Below, one piece after another: positions 1-8,608 of a stretch of 64,000 nucleotides of DNA. A program made the translations under genes and the position numbers. Numbering within the stretch: position 1 is the first letter of the stretch; every line of letters starts with the position of its first letter. The stretch is from assembly GCA_016787265.1 (NCBI GenBank), contig JAEUVF010000012.1, positions 244,463-308,462 on the forward strand. The letters run 5' to 3'. The notes under the pieces are model-generated. The model did no database searches. It was not told where the DNA came from and saw only the letters and a program-made list of their open reading frames with translations. Source of the stretch: Flavipsychrobacter sp. GTDB lineage: Bacteria > Bacteroidota > Bacteroidia > Chitinophagales > Chitinophagaceae.

Positions 1-2
1 AG

Positions 3-1073
3 TGGTTACAAGACGAGTGGATGGTGCTGGATGGCGCCACAAAAGAGAGAATCAGTTATGAACCGCTGGGTATAATCGCCAATATATCAGCTTGGAATTA
101 TCCTTACCTCGTGGGAGTGAATGTATTTATTCCGGCATTGATTGGTGGTAATGCGGTGCTTTATAAACCGTCTGAGTTTGCCAGTTTAACGGGTCTCGCT
201 ATTACTGATTTACTCTATCAGTCTGGCATACCCGAAAATGTATTCCTGACTGTATTGGGTGGTGGAATGGTGGGAAGTTATCTGCTGGATCTTCCGTTAA
301 ACGGATATTATTTCACAGGCAGCAATCGAACCGGAAAAATCATTGCATCCAAAGTAGCTGAGAAAATGGTTCCCTGTCAGTTGGAACTGGGTGGCAAAGA
401 TCCGCTATATGTTACAGATGAAGTAGCTGATATCAACCAGGTGGCTGGCGCTGCATTGGAAGGAGTGGTGTATAACAATGGTCAAAGCTGTTGTGCGGTA
501 GAAAGAATCTATGTGCACGAAAAAGTGTACGATGAATTCCTGAAATCATTCACAGAGCAGGCGAAGGCCTTGAAAATTGGAAATCCGAAAGAAGAAGGAA
601 TTGATATTGGTCCACTTACGCGCAAGGAGCAACTGGCGTTTATTCTGGATCAGATCCAGGATGCACAAAACAAAGGAGCGGAGTTGGTAACAGGTGGTTA
701 TCGGCTTCAGCAACCTGGCTATTATATGATGCCAGCTGTTCTTTCCAATGTGAATCATTCCATGCGGGTGATGCAGGAAGAAAGTTTCGGTCCGGTTATC
801 GGTATTCAGAAAGTGAGCAGTGATGCGGAGGCAATTGATTTAATGAAAGATACCAGTTATGGATTAACAGCGGCTGTGTATACATCCAATGAACAGAGAG
901 CAGAAGAAATTCTCAGGAAAATGAATACCGGAACGGTTTACTGGAATTGTTGTGACCGGGTGAGTGCCAATCTTCCCTGGTCAGGAAGAAAGCATTCGGG
1001 TCTGGGTTCTACTTTATCTTACACTGGAATACGAGCCTTTGTTCAACCCAAAGCCTGGCATCTTAGAAAATAA
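3..1073 (+). CDS. Aldehyde dehydrogenase family protein (5' partial)
   Basis: This is an NAD(P)-dependent aldehyde dehydrogenase that would oxidise an aldehyde to its carboxylic acid; the substrate cannot be told from sequence. The reading frame is open to the left edge, so the N-terminus lies outside the window; about 357 of the usual 460-490 residues are present. Visible family marks are LELGGKDP, which holds the general-base Glu, GQSCCA with the nucleophilic Cys (first Cys, codon near position 489), ESFGPV, and the C-terminal SGLGST stretch. Its stop lies 14 bases from the end of the convergent RRM remnant. The family is certain; the pathway is open, though a uronate or sugar-degradation role would suit the neighbourhood. 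Confidence 0.93.
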   Translation, partial: WLQDEWMVLDGATKERISYEPLGIIANISAWNYPYLVGVNVFIPALIGGNAVLYKPSEFASLTGLAITDLLYQSGIPENVFLTVLGGGMVGSYLLDLPLNGYYFTGSNRTGKIIASKVAEKMVPCQLELGGKDPLYVTDEVADINQVAGAALEGVVYNNGQSCCAVERIYVHEKVYDEFLKSFTEQAKALKIGNPKEEGIDIGPLTRKEQLAFILDQIQDAQNKGAELVTGGYRLQQPGYYMMPAVLSNVNHSMRVMQEESFGPVIGIQKVSSDAEAIDLMKDTSYGLTAAVYTSNEQRAEEILRKMNTGTVYWNCCDRVSANLPWSGRKHSGLGSTLSYTGIRAFVQPKAWHLRK

Positions 1074-1086
1074 ATTGCAGAAAGAA

Positions 1087-1300
1087 TCAATAGAAGTTGC
1101 GGCCGCTTGAATTGTTACGGTCTTCGCGTGGCGTGGCTTCATTACTTTGATGGTTTATCCTTCCATGGAAACACCATTCAATTCTTTGATCGCATTTTCA
1201 GCTGCTGTAGAATTGGGCATGTCTACAAATCCGAAACCGCGACTTCTATTGGTAACTTTGTCGATGATTACGTTTACAGAGGTTACTTCTCCGGAAACAT
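1087..1300 (-). pseudogene. Decayed RRM-type RNA-binding protein, 5'-truncated
   Basis: On the minus strand this stretch reads as the second half of an RNA-recognition-motif protein of the small bacterial type: GEVTSVNVI, then the RNP1 motif RGFGFVDM (1218-1241), a helix with ENAIKELNG, and MEG. A TAA at 1155-1157 falls where such proteins usually have a Lys or Arg codon. A one-base loss near 1142 moves the rest, ATPREDRNNSSGRNFY plus stop at 1087-1089, into another frame. The first strand and helix, including RNP2, are missing and the stop of the upstream hydrolase gene abuts the remnant. A single sequencing error could explain one lesion, not all three. It is probably a relic of an rbp gene. 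Confidence 0.75.
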
Positions 1301-2389
1301 CGCCCTGAAACAATTCCAGGGAGTATTGACCTGTGGTTGTTTCCGGTCGTCTTTGTTTTTCTCATAATAGCCATTGAAAAAGGAAGTAACTGGTGACCAG
1401 ATGGTTTCCATTACACCCAGGTAACGTTCTTTCATGGGGCCGGTTGCCGACTGCCGGAACTCTGCCATATCCCGCACCTGTTGCACACCCACAGACGGTT
1501 TATTCCAGGAACAGGTAATAACAGAAAAACCCTTCATCGCAAAATACACAGCAGTTTTATCAGGCCGTTCATAATGCCAGTCGCAGATCACTACATCTTT
1601 AGGAATCAGATCAATGGCACGATGCGTGGAATTATAACTTCCTTCCCACATCCCAATGCCGGTTGTTTTTCCATCAATGAGACGATCGCCCCAGATCCAG
1701 AGTTTACGATTACGCTCAGCTAATCGGTTACGGATGGCAGTTAGTTCTTTTGCAAACAATTCAGCTTTATCAAATCCACCACAGCGTGGACATTTTTCTT
1801 CTCCGATATAAAATACTTCATCCATTCCGGCATGAAAAGCATTCGATTCGAAAGCATCACATAATTCATCCATTAATGCAAAGACTATTTTATGTACATC
1901 CGGGTGAGAAGGGCAGTAGCTTTTGCAATAGAGTCCGTCTTTATTAGGCCATTCATATTTTTCAGGCATTTGAACCCAGGGTGTTTCATCAAACTGTGGG
2001 TATACACGAAGGAGTTTTCCTGTTTTGCTGGCCCAGGATTGATGCCCAAGCAAATTTATCTGAGGAATAATTTCTATTCCAGTGGAACGTGCAGTAGTCA
2101 CCAGTTTTTTTACATCTTCTTTCCGGAGAAAAGGAGTGTCAATGAGTTCAGGGTGTGACTGAAACTGGTAACCATAATCGACCCTTAATACCAGGCGATT
2201 AATTTTTCGGGGAGCCAGTTCTTTTTGCATGAAAACCAGGAAAGAATCCAGGTTTTGTTGTGTTGGAGCTGCAATGCTGAAGGCACGCACCGGAAAGGAA
2301 TCAGTAAGTGGTTTTTGTGCAATGGAATTCAAACTGGTAACAAGCACTAGTAACAAAAAATACTGCCGGATATAATTTACTGGAATCAT
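1283..2389 (-). CDS. Glycoside hydrolase family 20-like secreted protein
   Basis: A 368-residue secreted protein with an N-terminal signal peptide ending near AQ (residues 1-25). The motif HAGMDE (residues 186-191) matches the HxGxDE active-site signature of GH20 beta-N-acetylhexosaminidases, where the Asp-Glu pair positions the substrate acetamido group and acts as acid. A CPRC pair follows (about 200-203) and could bind a metal or form a disulfide. The protein is a bare barrel, shorter than classical GH20 enzymes, which also carry an N-terminal alpha/beta domain, so substrate range is uncertain. Only two bases separate it from the upstream S10 peptidase gene, so the two are likely co-transcribed. 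Confidence 0.8.
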   Translation of the reverse strand: MIPVNYIRQYFLLLVLVTSLNSIAQKPLTDSFPVRAFSIAAPTQQNLDSFLVFMQKELAPRKINRLVLRVDYGYQFQSHPELIDTPFLRKEDVKKLVTTARSTGIEIIPQINLLGHQSWASKTGKLLRVYPQFDETPWVQMPEKYEWPNKDGLYCKSYCPSHPDVHKIVFALMDELCDAFESNAFHAGMDEVFYIGEEKCPRCGGFDKAELFAKELTAIRNRLAERNRKLWIWGDRLIDGKTTGIGMWEGSYNSTHRAIDLIPKDVVICDWHYERPDKTAVYFAMKGFSVITCSWNKPSVGVQQVRDMAEFRQSATGPMKERYLGVMETIWSPVTSFFNGYYEKNKDDRKQPQVNTPWNCFRAMFPEK

Positions 2390-2391
2390 GA

Positions 2392-3879
2392 TTAATATTT
2401 TGCCGGTTGATTGGATGCTGGAAGACTCTGTTTGATAAATTGACGAATGTCTTCATTACTGCTCGCCAGATCTTCCTTTCTAAGATACATCATATGCCCG
2501 CTCCGGTAACCTTTAAAACTCATCCTTTTAGTAAATTTTCCAGCTGCATCGAGTTGCCAGAGATTGTATTTCGCATTAAAATAATCACAGGCACCATCAT
2601 AATAACCCGATTGTACCATTACGTGCAGATAAGGGTTCATAGCCATTGCTTTACGCAGGTCTTCACCGGTTTGATCATTGCTGCGGTCCCAGGGTGATAC
2701 ATTTCCAAATACATTGTACTTGAAGTCCGTTTTGTATTTCAGCGTTTCTCTCAAATACATATTGATGGGAGGTGTGAAGGAATGTAACCAGGAGTTCAAT
2801 TCGGCATTGTAATCCGGACGATCTCCTGCTTCTTTCCGGTCGATTCCCAGATAGCGCGAATCCAGCCGGCCAATGGTAAATCCTTTATCACGCATCAATT
2901 CTTTCCAGAAAAAATTGACAGGCAGATCCAGGTTGTGCTGCAACCAAACCTGTTCAGAAATCCCGGAATAGTTTGCCATGCGGGCGGCAATTGTTTTTTT
3001 CTCTGTGCTGCTTAGTTGTCCGCCTCTGTGAATGGCTGGTAATACTTCCCGCATCGTGAATTCCTCAACTTCCGGAAGCACCTGCAACAGATCTTTTTGT
3101 TGTAGGTCTGCTGGCAGTTTTTTATGGTACCAGGCCGTGGCTGCATAATAGGGAAGACGTAAAGCCGCGTCGGTGGCGCTACCTCTTTCAATACCCAGTT
3201 CGGTGGGAGATACCAGGATCACCCCATTCAGGTAAATCCATTGTGATTCCTGCAGCTCGCGTGCGAGGCCGGATACTCTGGTAGTGCCATAACTTTCACC
3301 AATCAGGTATTTGGGTGATGCCCAGCGCTGGTATCGGGATAAAAAACTGTTGATCCATCCCGCCAGGTATTTAATATCCGCCTGCACACCAAAAAAGGTT
3401 GACCTTGGAACAGAGGAATCCACTATCCTGGAGAAGCCGGTATTTACCGGATCAATAAACACGATATCCGCCACATCCAGAATACTGTTTGGATTGTCCC
3501 TGAATCCATAGGGCTGAAGGGGATAACCTTCATCGTCAATATGTAATATTTTGGGTCCGGTAAATGCGAGGTGCATCCATACGGAAGCAGATCCCGGACC
3601 TCCATTAAAGGAAAATATCAGTGGCCGGTTGGCTCTGTCTTTACTATCTGTTCGCTCATAATAGGTGTAAAAGAGTCCGGCTATAGCCTTTCCCTGTTCA
3701 TTCCATACGGGAAGTGTACCTGCAATTGCCTTGTAGGGGACTTTCTGGCCTTTGACCAGAACTTCCATGGGCGTTACGATACTCGTATCAGGATTAAACG
3801 AAAGGGAGAATTTGGGTTGTGCCTGCGTGGCTATTCCTGCCAGTAAACAAGCAGCCAACAGTTGGAGTCTGAAAATCAT
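2392..3879 (-). CDS. Secreted S10 family serine carboxypeptidase-like protein
   Basis: A serine carboxypeptidase-like enzyme of family S10, predicted exported to the periplasm or beyond. The signatures are FNGGPGS (oxyanion loop), GESYGT with the catalytic Ser near residue 196, the Asp region YYDGACDY and the His region SGHMMY near the C-terminus. I chose the ATG at 3879 because MIFRLQLLAACLLAG begins a good signal peptide; an ATG at 3897 would add six residues with two Cys. The downstream GH20-like gene begins two bases after its stop, so they form an operon. The family is clear; the natural peptide substrate is not known. Confidence 0.9.
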   Translation of the reverse strand: MIFRLQLLAACLLAGIATQAQPKFSLSFNPDTSIVTPMEVLVKGQKVPYKAIAGTLPVWNEQGKAIAGLFYTYYERTDSKDRANRPLIFSFNGGPGSASVWMHLAFTGPKILHIDDEGYPLQPYGFRDNPNSILDVADIVFIDPVNTGFSRIVDSSVPRSTFFGVQADIKYLAGWINSFLSRYQRWASPKYLIGESYGTTRVSGLARELQESQWIYLNGVILVSPTELGIERGSATDAALRLPYYAATAWYHKKLPADLQQKDLLQVLPEVEEFTMREVLPAIHRGGQLSSTEKKTIAARMANYSGISEQVWLQHNLDLPVNFFWKELMRDKGFTIGRLDSRYLGIDRKEAGDRPDYNAELNSWLHSFTPPINMYLRETLKYKTDFKYNVFGNVSPWDRSNDQTGEDLRKAMAMNPYLHVMVQSGYYDGACDYFNAKYNLWQLDAAGKFTKRMSFKGYRSGHMMYLRKEDLASSNEDIRQFIKQSLPASNQPAKY

Positions 3880-3897
3880 ATTACAGCAATTAGGCAA

Positions 3898-4182
3898 TGA
3901 ATGTAAAAAAAAGATTGATTGTACTTGGGCATCATTGGTTATTTCGCCCGAAATCCTTTACTGTAGCGGGTTTTAATAATTCTTTAAGAGGTTTAATGTA
4001 AGTAAAATCAACAAAATCCGGGTTGCAGTACCAGAAATCCTGTTTTATGTTTGCTTCATCAACGCAGTAGTACAGAGCTGCAGTTTTCCCACCGATTGCT
4101 ACTTCCATAGTCTCCGATTGCCTCCATCTCCGATTGCCGCCGCAAAGAGCTTTTAAATTATCTAACCGCAAAAAGTATTACA
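3898..4182. other. Intergenic region with three CCGATTGC direct repeats
   Basis: This 285-base gap separates the divergent S10 peptidase and small secreted protein genes. I see no convincing gene in it. The octamer CCGATTGC occurs three times, at 4092-4099, 4114-4121 and 4130-4137, and the last two copies share a 12-base match. The repeats lie 45 to 90 bases upstream of the secreted-protein start, where activator sites would be expected, but nothing proves that role. Confidence 0.45.
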
Positions 4183-4602
4183 ATGAAAAACACAAGTATG
4201 AATCTGAAATCAGTGCTGGCAAGTTTGGCAATCGCTGCTTTATTGGCTGTTTCTGCGAATCCTGTTCTGGCTAATACAGAAAAAAGAGCCAGCAAAAATC
4301 GCGTTCCTGTTGAGGTAAAGTACGTTGGTAGCAATAACCAGTCTCCTGTTGTTGAAATCAGTCTCGACAATGAAGAAGGGAAAGATGTTACCGTTCAACT
4401 CAGAGACCTGGACGGATACATTCTCTACACGGCAACTACTTCTGAAAAGAAAATTACCCGCAAATTCCAGATTGATAACAACAGCCTGGAGCCGATTCAA
4501 TTAAAAGTTGCCGTAACTGTTAATGGTAAGGTGCAAACCGAAGTTTTCAAAATAGAGCGTAACCGCACTGTGGTTGAAGATGTAGTGGTTTCAAAATTAT
4601 AA
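4183..4602 (+). CDS. Small secreted protein, function unknown
   Basis: A 139-residue protein with a clear signal peptide (cleavage near VLANTE, about residue 31). The mature part is rich in alternating hydrophobic and polar residues, with segments such as VEVKYVG, VTVQLRD and IQLKVAVTV that suggest an all-beta, immunoglobulin-like fold. No enzyme motif is visible. Similar short secreted beta proteins with no assigned function are common in Bacteroidota. It stands alone, followed by a strong terminator, with three short direct repeats upstream, so it is probably its own transcription unit. Confidence 0.8.
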   Translation: MKNTSMNLKSVLASLAIAALLAVSANPVLANTEKRASKNRVPVEVKYVGSNNQSPVVEISLDNEEGKDVTVQLRDLDGYILYTATTSEKKITRKFQIDNNSLEPIQLKVAVTVNGKVQTEVFKIERNRTVVEDVVVSKL

Positions 4603-4636
4603 GGTTAAGTGTAGGATTAAAGCTTATATTTTTTTG

Positions 4637-4657
4637 GGGGCTTCCGGGCCCCTTTTT
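4637..4657 (+). terminator. Rho-independent terminator
   Basis: A five-pair GGGGC/GCCCC stem (4637-4641 with 4648-4652) and a six-base loop are followed by five Ts. It ends the small secreted protein unit and lies just ahead of the next gene's ribosome-binding region. Confidence 0.8.
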
Positions 4658-4670
4658 GTACTTTAGGAGA

Positions 4671-6089
4671 ATGAAAAATTTCCTCCAACGATGCCTGCCT
4701 GTACTGCTTATATTGGTTTTCAGTACCGGTTTTTCACAATTACGACTCCCGGCGATTCTTCAATCCGGAATGGTACTCCAGCAAAAAGATTCTGTCAATC
4801 TTTGGGGGTGGTCAGGTCCCAATTATAAAGTAACAGTTACAACCAGTTGGGATAATAAGCAATATGAAACAATTGCATCTGACCTGGCAAAATGGGTACT
4901 CAAAGTAAAAACTCCTGCTGCAGGGGGGCCTTACACCATTACCTTAACCAGCGGTAATACTATTGTGCTGGAAGATGTCCTGATTGGTGAGGTATGGGTT
5001 TGTTCAGGACAATCTAATATGGAGTGGAGTTATCACCTAGGCGTGAAAGATATCGCCGAGGAATTTCCAACAGCAGCCAATCCTTCGATTCGACTTTTTC
5101 AGGTAGAGAGAACCGGCGCTGATTTTCCACAGGATGACCTCAAGGCATCCTGGGCAAAAGCAGATTCCAATCAGTTAAAATCTTTTAGTGCCGTAGGCTA
5201 TTTCTTTGGAAAAAACCTGCATGAAAAAATGAATGTGCCTGTTGGTTTGATTAATGTAAGCTGGGGTGGTACACCTGCAGAAGCCTGGACGCCCGAGGCC
5301 GTTATTCAGGCAGATCCCCAGCTGCAAGTTGCCGCCGCCCAGCAGAAAAAAGTTGCCTGGTGGCCTACCGCTCCTGCTAAGGCATTTAATGGCATGATCG
5401 CGCCCATAACCAATCATGGAATTGCCGGAGTGATCTGGTACCAGGGCGAAAGTAATACAGGTACTTATTCCACCTACCGGCAATTGTTTACCAACATGAT
5501 CGATAGCTGGAGAGCTGCCTTTAAAAAAGACCTGCCTTTTTATTACGTACAGATAGCGCCGTTTAAATATGGTACCACGGGTATTGGTGCATTATTGAGA
5601 GAAGCGCAGGCTGCAGCGGCTACTCATCCCAATACAGGGATGGTAGTGATTACTGATCTGGTTGATACGGTTACTGATATTCATCCTTCGAGAAAAAAAC
5701 CGGTTGGCACACGTTTGGCTAAATATGCACTGGCATCCACCTACAAACTTCCTATCGAAGCTTACAGAAGTCCGGAGTATAGTTCATCTGTTATTGAAAA
5801 GGGAAAAATCCTGGTGAAATTCAATTACGCAGAAAAAGGGATCCGTATGAAGGGGGTTAATCCTGAGGGTTGGCTGATCTCGGATATCAATGGTAAAAAC
5901 TGGCTGGTGCCAAAAATCAAAATTGAAAAGAACTCAGTGGTTCTCTGGCATCCTGACCTCAAAAATCCCATGTTTGTTCGATACGGCTTTGGAAATACAA
6001 GTATCGGGAACATGGAGTCTGCAGCAGGACTGCCACTTGCTCCTTTCCGTACGGATCATTTCCCCGTTGAACAAATTGAGGAAAAATAA
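4671..6089 (+). CDS. Sialate O-acetylesterase-like SGNH hydrolase
   Basis: A 472-residue secreted esterase of the sialate O-acetylesterase (SASA) family, expected to remove acetyl groups from sugars. The ATG at 4671 is preceded by AGGAG and opens a signal peptide; a TTG at 4656 would overlap the terminator and is unlikely. SGQSNMEWS carries the nucleophilic Ser, NVSWGGTPAEAW and WYQGESNT are conserved blocks, and DIHPSRK supplies the Asp-His pair. The C-terminal part looks like a beta accessory domain. It precedes the NIPSNAP gene by 11 bases, so the two are probably co-transcribed. Specificity for sialic acid or for plant polysaccharide acetyl groups cannot be separated here. Confidence 0.88.
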   Translation: MKNFLQRCLPVLLILVFSTGFSQLRLPAILQSGMVLQQKDSVNLWGWSGPNYKVTVTTSWDNKQYETIASDLAKWVLKVKTPAAGGPYTITLTSGNTIVLEDVLIGEVWVCSGQSNMEWSYHLGVKDIAEEFPTAANPSIRLFQVERTGADFPQDDLKASWAKADSNQLKSFSAVGYFFGKNLHEKMNVPVGLINVSWGGTPAEAWTPEAVIQADPQLQVAAAQQKKVAWWPTAPAKAFNGMIAPITNHGIAGVIWYQGESNTGTYSTYRQLFTNMIDSWRAAFKKDLPFYYVQIAPFKYGTTGIGALLREAQAAAATHPNTGMVVITDLVDTVTDIHPSRKKPVGTRLAKYALASTYKLPIEAYRSPEYSSSVIEKGKILVKFNYAEKGIRMKGVNPEGWLISDINGKNWLVPKIKIEKNSVVLWHPDLKNPMFVRYGFGNTSIGNMESAAGLPLAPFRTDHFPVEQIEEK

Positions 6090-6100
6090 TAATACCGATC

Positions 6101-6871
6101 ATGTTACGTCTGATTCTGCTGACACTGCTTTCCCTGACGTTTATCAACAGTGAAGGACAAACGAAAAAGGAATGGTATGAACTGAGGATTTACCGGTACG
6201 AAAACCAGGAACAAAAAGCTTCTATTCTCCGATTTGCGGAGGAAGCCCTCCTGCCTGCCTTACATCGTTTGAAGATTAAGAATATCGGGGTGCTTGAACC
6301 AAGTCCGGCTGATACTATAAGTCAACCCGCCATCTATATAATCTTTTCGTTCAGTTCAGTACAGGCTGCTGCGGATTGTAGTGTCCGTCTTGAAAAAGAT
6401 CCGGTTTACCAGCAGACTGCTGCATTTTTTATCAATGCACCATTTGATAAGCCACCGTTTACCCGGCTTGAAACGGTCTGGATGAAATCCTTTAAGCTGG
6501 CTCCTCCATTGCAAACGCCGGAATTTTCAACAGAACGTCAAAACCGTATTTATGAATTGCGCAATTATGAATCGGCTACGGCAGACCGTTATAAAAGCAA
6601 GGTGCACATGTTTAATGAAGGCGGTGAAATTGAACTGTTTAAAGAACTGGATTTCAATGCTGCTTTTTATGGAGAGGTTATTACCGGAAGCCGCATGCCG
6701 AATTTTTATTACCTGACCTGTTTCGAAAATTTTGCTTCCCGGGAAGCGCATTGGAAAACGTTTTTCAGTCATCCCAAATGGAAGGAAATGCTTGCAAAGG
6801 AAATGTATAAGAATAATGTGTCGAAAGCAGGTATACATTTGTTAAGGCCGGCTTCCTGTAGCGATTGGTAA
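6101..6871 (+). CDS. Secreted NIPSNAP family protein
   Basis: A 256-residue protein with a signal peptide (about residues 1-20) followed by two NIPSNAP-type ferredoxin-like domains. The starts of both are marked by the family motif YELR: YELRIYRYE near residue 26 and YELRNYES in the second half. NIPSNAP proteins lack a settled biochemical role; secreted double-domain forms are common in Bacteroidota beside sugar-degradation genes. It follows the acetylesterase closely and converges on the methyltransferase gene with only three bases between the stops. Confidence 0.85.
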   Translation: MLRLILLTLLSLTFINSEGQTKKEWYELRIYRYENQEQKASILRFAEEALLPALHRLKIKNIGVLEPSPADTISQPAIYIIFSFSSVQAAADCSVRLEKDPVYQQTAAFFINAPFDKPPFTRLETVWMKSFKLAPPLQTPEFSTERQNRIYELRNYESATADRYKSKVHMFNEGGEIELFKELDFNAAFYGEVITGSRMPNFYYLTCFENFASREAHWKTFFSHPKWKEMLAKEMYKNNVSKAGIHLLRPASCSDW

Positions 6872-6874
6872 TAC

Positions 6875-7507
6875 TCACAACGAATACCTGTAGACAGATA
6901 TCTCAGTTTCTTTTGCTACCCGGGTTTCCGTATGCGGGCAAAATTCATGGAGCGACTGCAACAATTCTCTTGCCGCCAGACGGTGTGGGGTAGTTAATAA
7001 AACGGTGGAACCCTGGTTCAAATAATGTCTTATAAGCCTTTCAACTGCAGCCTGGTCTTCTGTGTCGTAGTTGGTATCGCTGAGTAATACCAGGTCGGCT
7101 TCCCAATCGGGCAAGCCATCCCGCCAATTATAAATGGCAGCCTTCATATTAGTAAACCGATTGGCTGTAATGGAGTTTTGTATACAATTGATTGCTTCCT
7201 CCAGGTAATCAGATGCTATAACAGTTCTTGCTTCCTTTGCTGCCAGTAGGGAAGGCAGTCCAAGTCCTGCTGCAAACTCAATTACCTTTTTTTGTTTGAA
7301 TAAATCAGGGTGTTCATCCAGGTATTCAGCCATCGCCCAGGCTGATGGCCAGATCCGTGCCCAATAAGGAAATTCATTTTTTTTGCCTTCGGCTATTGCT
7401 TGCTGATAGTTAAGCCGAATGGCTTCCTCATCAGGGATTTCTATCAGGATGCTTCCGGCAGAATATTCCAGTTGCTGAAGGGTTTGGGGCAGCTTATTTC
7501 CAGACAT
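6875..7507 (-). CDS. Class I SAM-dependent methyltransferase, lysine-methyltransferase-like
   Basis: A 210-residue cytosolic methyltransferase. The sequence YWARIWPSAWAMAEYL resembles the entry segment of the METTL20/ETFB lysine methyltransferase group (Methyltransf_16), followed by the SAM-binding loop EFAAGLGLPS and the acidic strand end ASDY. LLSDTNYD takes the place of the family's usual DxxY-type post-motif. This suggests methylation of a protein or small amine, with target unknown. The gene starts nine bases beyond the stop of the LacI regulator gene, so the two likely share a transcript. Confidence 0.8.
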   Translation of the reverse strand: MSGNKLPQTLQQLEYSAGSILIEIPDEEAIRLNYQQAIAEGKKNEFPYWARIWPSAWAMAEYLDEHPDLFKQKKVIEFAAGLGLPSLLAAKEARTVIASDYLEEAINCIQNSITANRFTNMKAAIYNWRDGLPDWEADLVLLSDTNYDTEDQAAVERLIRHYLNQGSTVLLTTPHRLAARELLQSLHEFCPHTETRVAKETEISVYRYSL

Positions 7508-7515
7508 ACCGGATA

Positions 7516-8556
7516 TTATTTGGTGATTGTCTGTTGAGTGGAAGCCCTCACCTGTAACTGAACCGGTAACACTATTTTTTCAGGATCGAATGGTTTGTGC
7601 TTTTTCTCAATTCGTTCAATCAGGAGTCCGGCTGCCCTTTTCCCCATTTCAAATGCGTCCTGAACCACCGTAGTTAATGCAGGTGAAAAAAGCTCCGGCG
7701 CACTGAAATTGCTGAACCCGGCCAATGCAACATCTTCCGGAATATTTTTGCCTGTTCTTCTTAAATACTGAAAACTGGATTGTGTCATCCGGTCGCTGGC
7801 GGCCAGAATAGCATCAGGTGGTTCGGGTAATGAAAATAATTCATCCAGTGCCTGCTCAACTTCTGCTACAATTGCTCCTCCGTGTGCACAGTGTTTCAGT
7901 AAGTCCTCCTTAACCGATAAACCTGCTTCCCTGTAGGCGCGTCGGTAGCCTTTCAGTCGCTCCTGCGTCATTGCAAGATGAGTGGGGCTGGTAATATGTG
8001 CTATACGTTTATAGCCCTGATCCAGCAGGTGTTTGGTGAGCTCAAATGCTCCGCCTTCATTATCGGATTGTACCAGATGGGTAGGCAGTCCTGCACAGAT
8101 TCTGTCAAAAAAAACAATGGGCAAGCCACGTTCATGATATGGCTCCAGATGTTTTACATCCCTGGTTTCGGTTGACACAGAAATGAGCAGGCCATCAATT
8201 GCCCGCATGGTGAGCTGGTCAAGCGCCTTCTTTTCATTTTCCAGTGATTCATTGGTTTGTGTAATGATAACCAGGTATCCTTTGGAAGATGCAATGGATT
8301 CAATTCCATTGATGACTTCCCCCAAAAAACTGTTGGGGATGGTGCATAAAACCACCCCGATACATCGGCTGTTTTTATTCTTAAGACTCTGGGCGAGCAG
8401 GTTCGGACGATAATTGTGTTCCCTGGCATAAGCCAGCACTTTTTCCCTTACGGGTTCCGAGATCTGGTAACTTCCCTTAAGTGCTCTTGAAACTGTTGAG
8501 TACGAAAGATTCAGCGCTTTCGCAATATCTTTTATGGTAATCGATTGAATATTCAC
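7516..8556 (-). CDS. LacI/GalR family transcriptional regulator
   Basis: A 346-residue repressor-type regulator. Residues about 6-28 form the LacI helix-turn-helix (TIKDIAKALNLS, STVSRAL) with the hinge helix RPNLLAQSL, followed by a periplasmic-binding-protein-like sensor domain (about 60-340) that would bind a sugar or sugar acid. It is divergent from the sugar-porter gene with a 52-base gap, and a LacI-type palindrome lies in front of kduI, so it probably controls the uronate locus. The inducer is likely a uronate-pathway intermediate such as KDG; that is inference from context. Confidence 0.93.
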   Translation of the reverse strand: MNIQSITIKDIAKALNLSYSTVSRALKGSYQISEPVREKVLAYAREHNYRPNLLAQSLKNKNSRCIGVVLCTIPNSFLGEVINGIESIASSKGYLVIITQTNESLENEKKALDQLTMRAIDGLLISVSTETRDVKHLEPYHERGLPIVFFDRICAGLPTHLVQSDNEGGAFELTKHLLDQGYKRIAHITSPTHLAMTQERLKGYRRAYREAGLSVKEDLLKHCAHGGAIVAEVEQALDELFSLPEPPDAILAASDRMTQSSFQYLRRTGKNIPEDVALAGFSNFSAPELFSPALTTVVQDAFEMGKRAAGLLIERIEKKHKPFDPEKIVLPVQLQVRASTQQTITK

Positions 8557-8608
8557 TAGCTTTTCTACAGTATATTTAAAAAATATTGCTCGCCTAAAAT
8601 TACAATCA
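8557..8608. promoter_or_regulatory. Divergent control region between lacI-type gene and sugar porter
   Basis: A 52-base AT-rich gap that must hold control signals for both genes. The only symmetry seen is an AT-rich inverted repeat, ATATTT with AAATAT at 8572-8586. It lacks the CG centre usual for LacI operators, so it may be promoter rather than operator. Confidence 0.4.

Noticed and set aside
1107..1367. Plus-strand open frame of 86 codons
   Set aside because: It lies opposite the RRM relic and the 3' end of the hydrolase gene and shows no signal or motif.
3932..4171. Minus-strand open frame of 79 codons
   Set aside because: It covers the repeat-bearing gap upstream of the secreted protein, has no recognisable domain and ends with biased repeats, so I treat it as non-coding.
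6754..6771. LacI-like palindrome centred on AACGTT in the NIPSNAP gene
   Set aside because: It lies inside coding sequence with ordinary codons (Trp-Lys-Thr-Phe-Phe) and far from any start, so it is probably chance.
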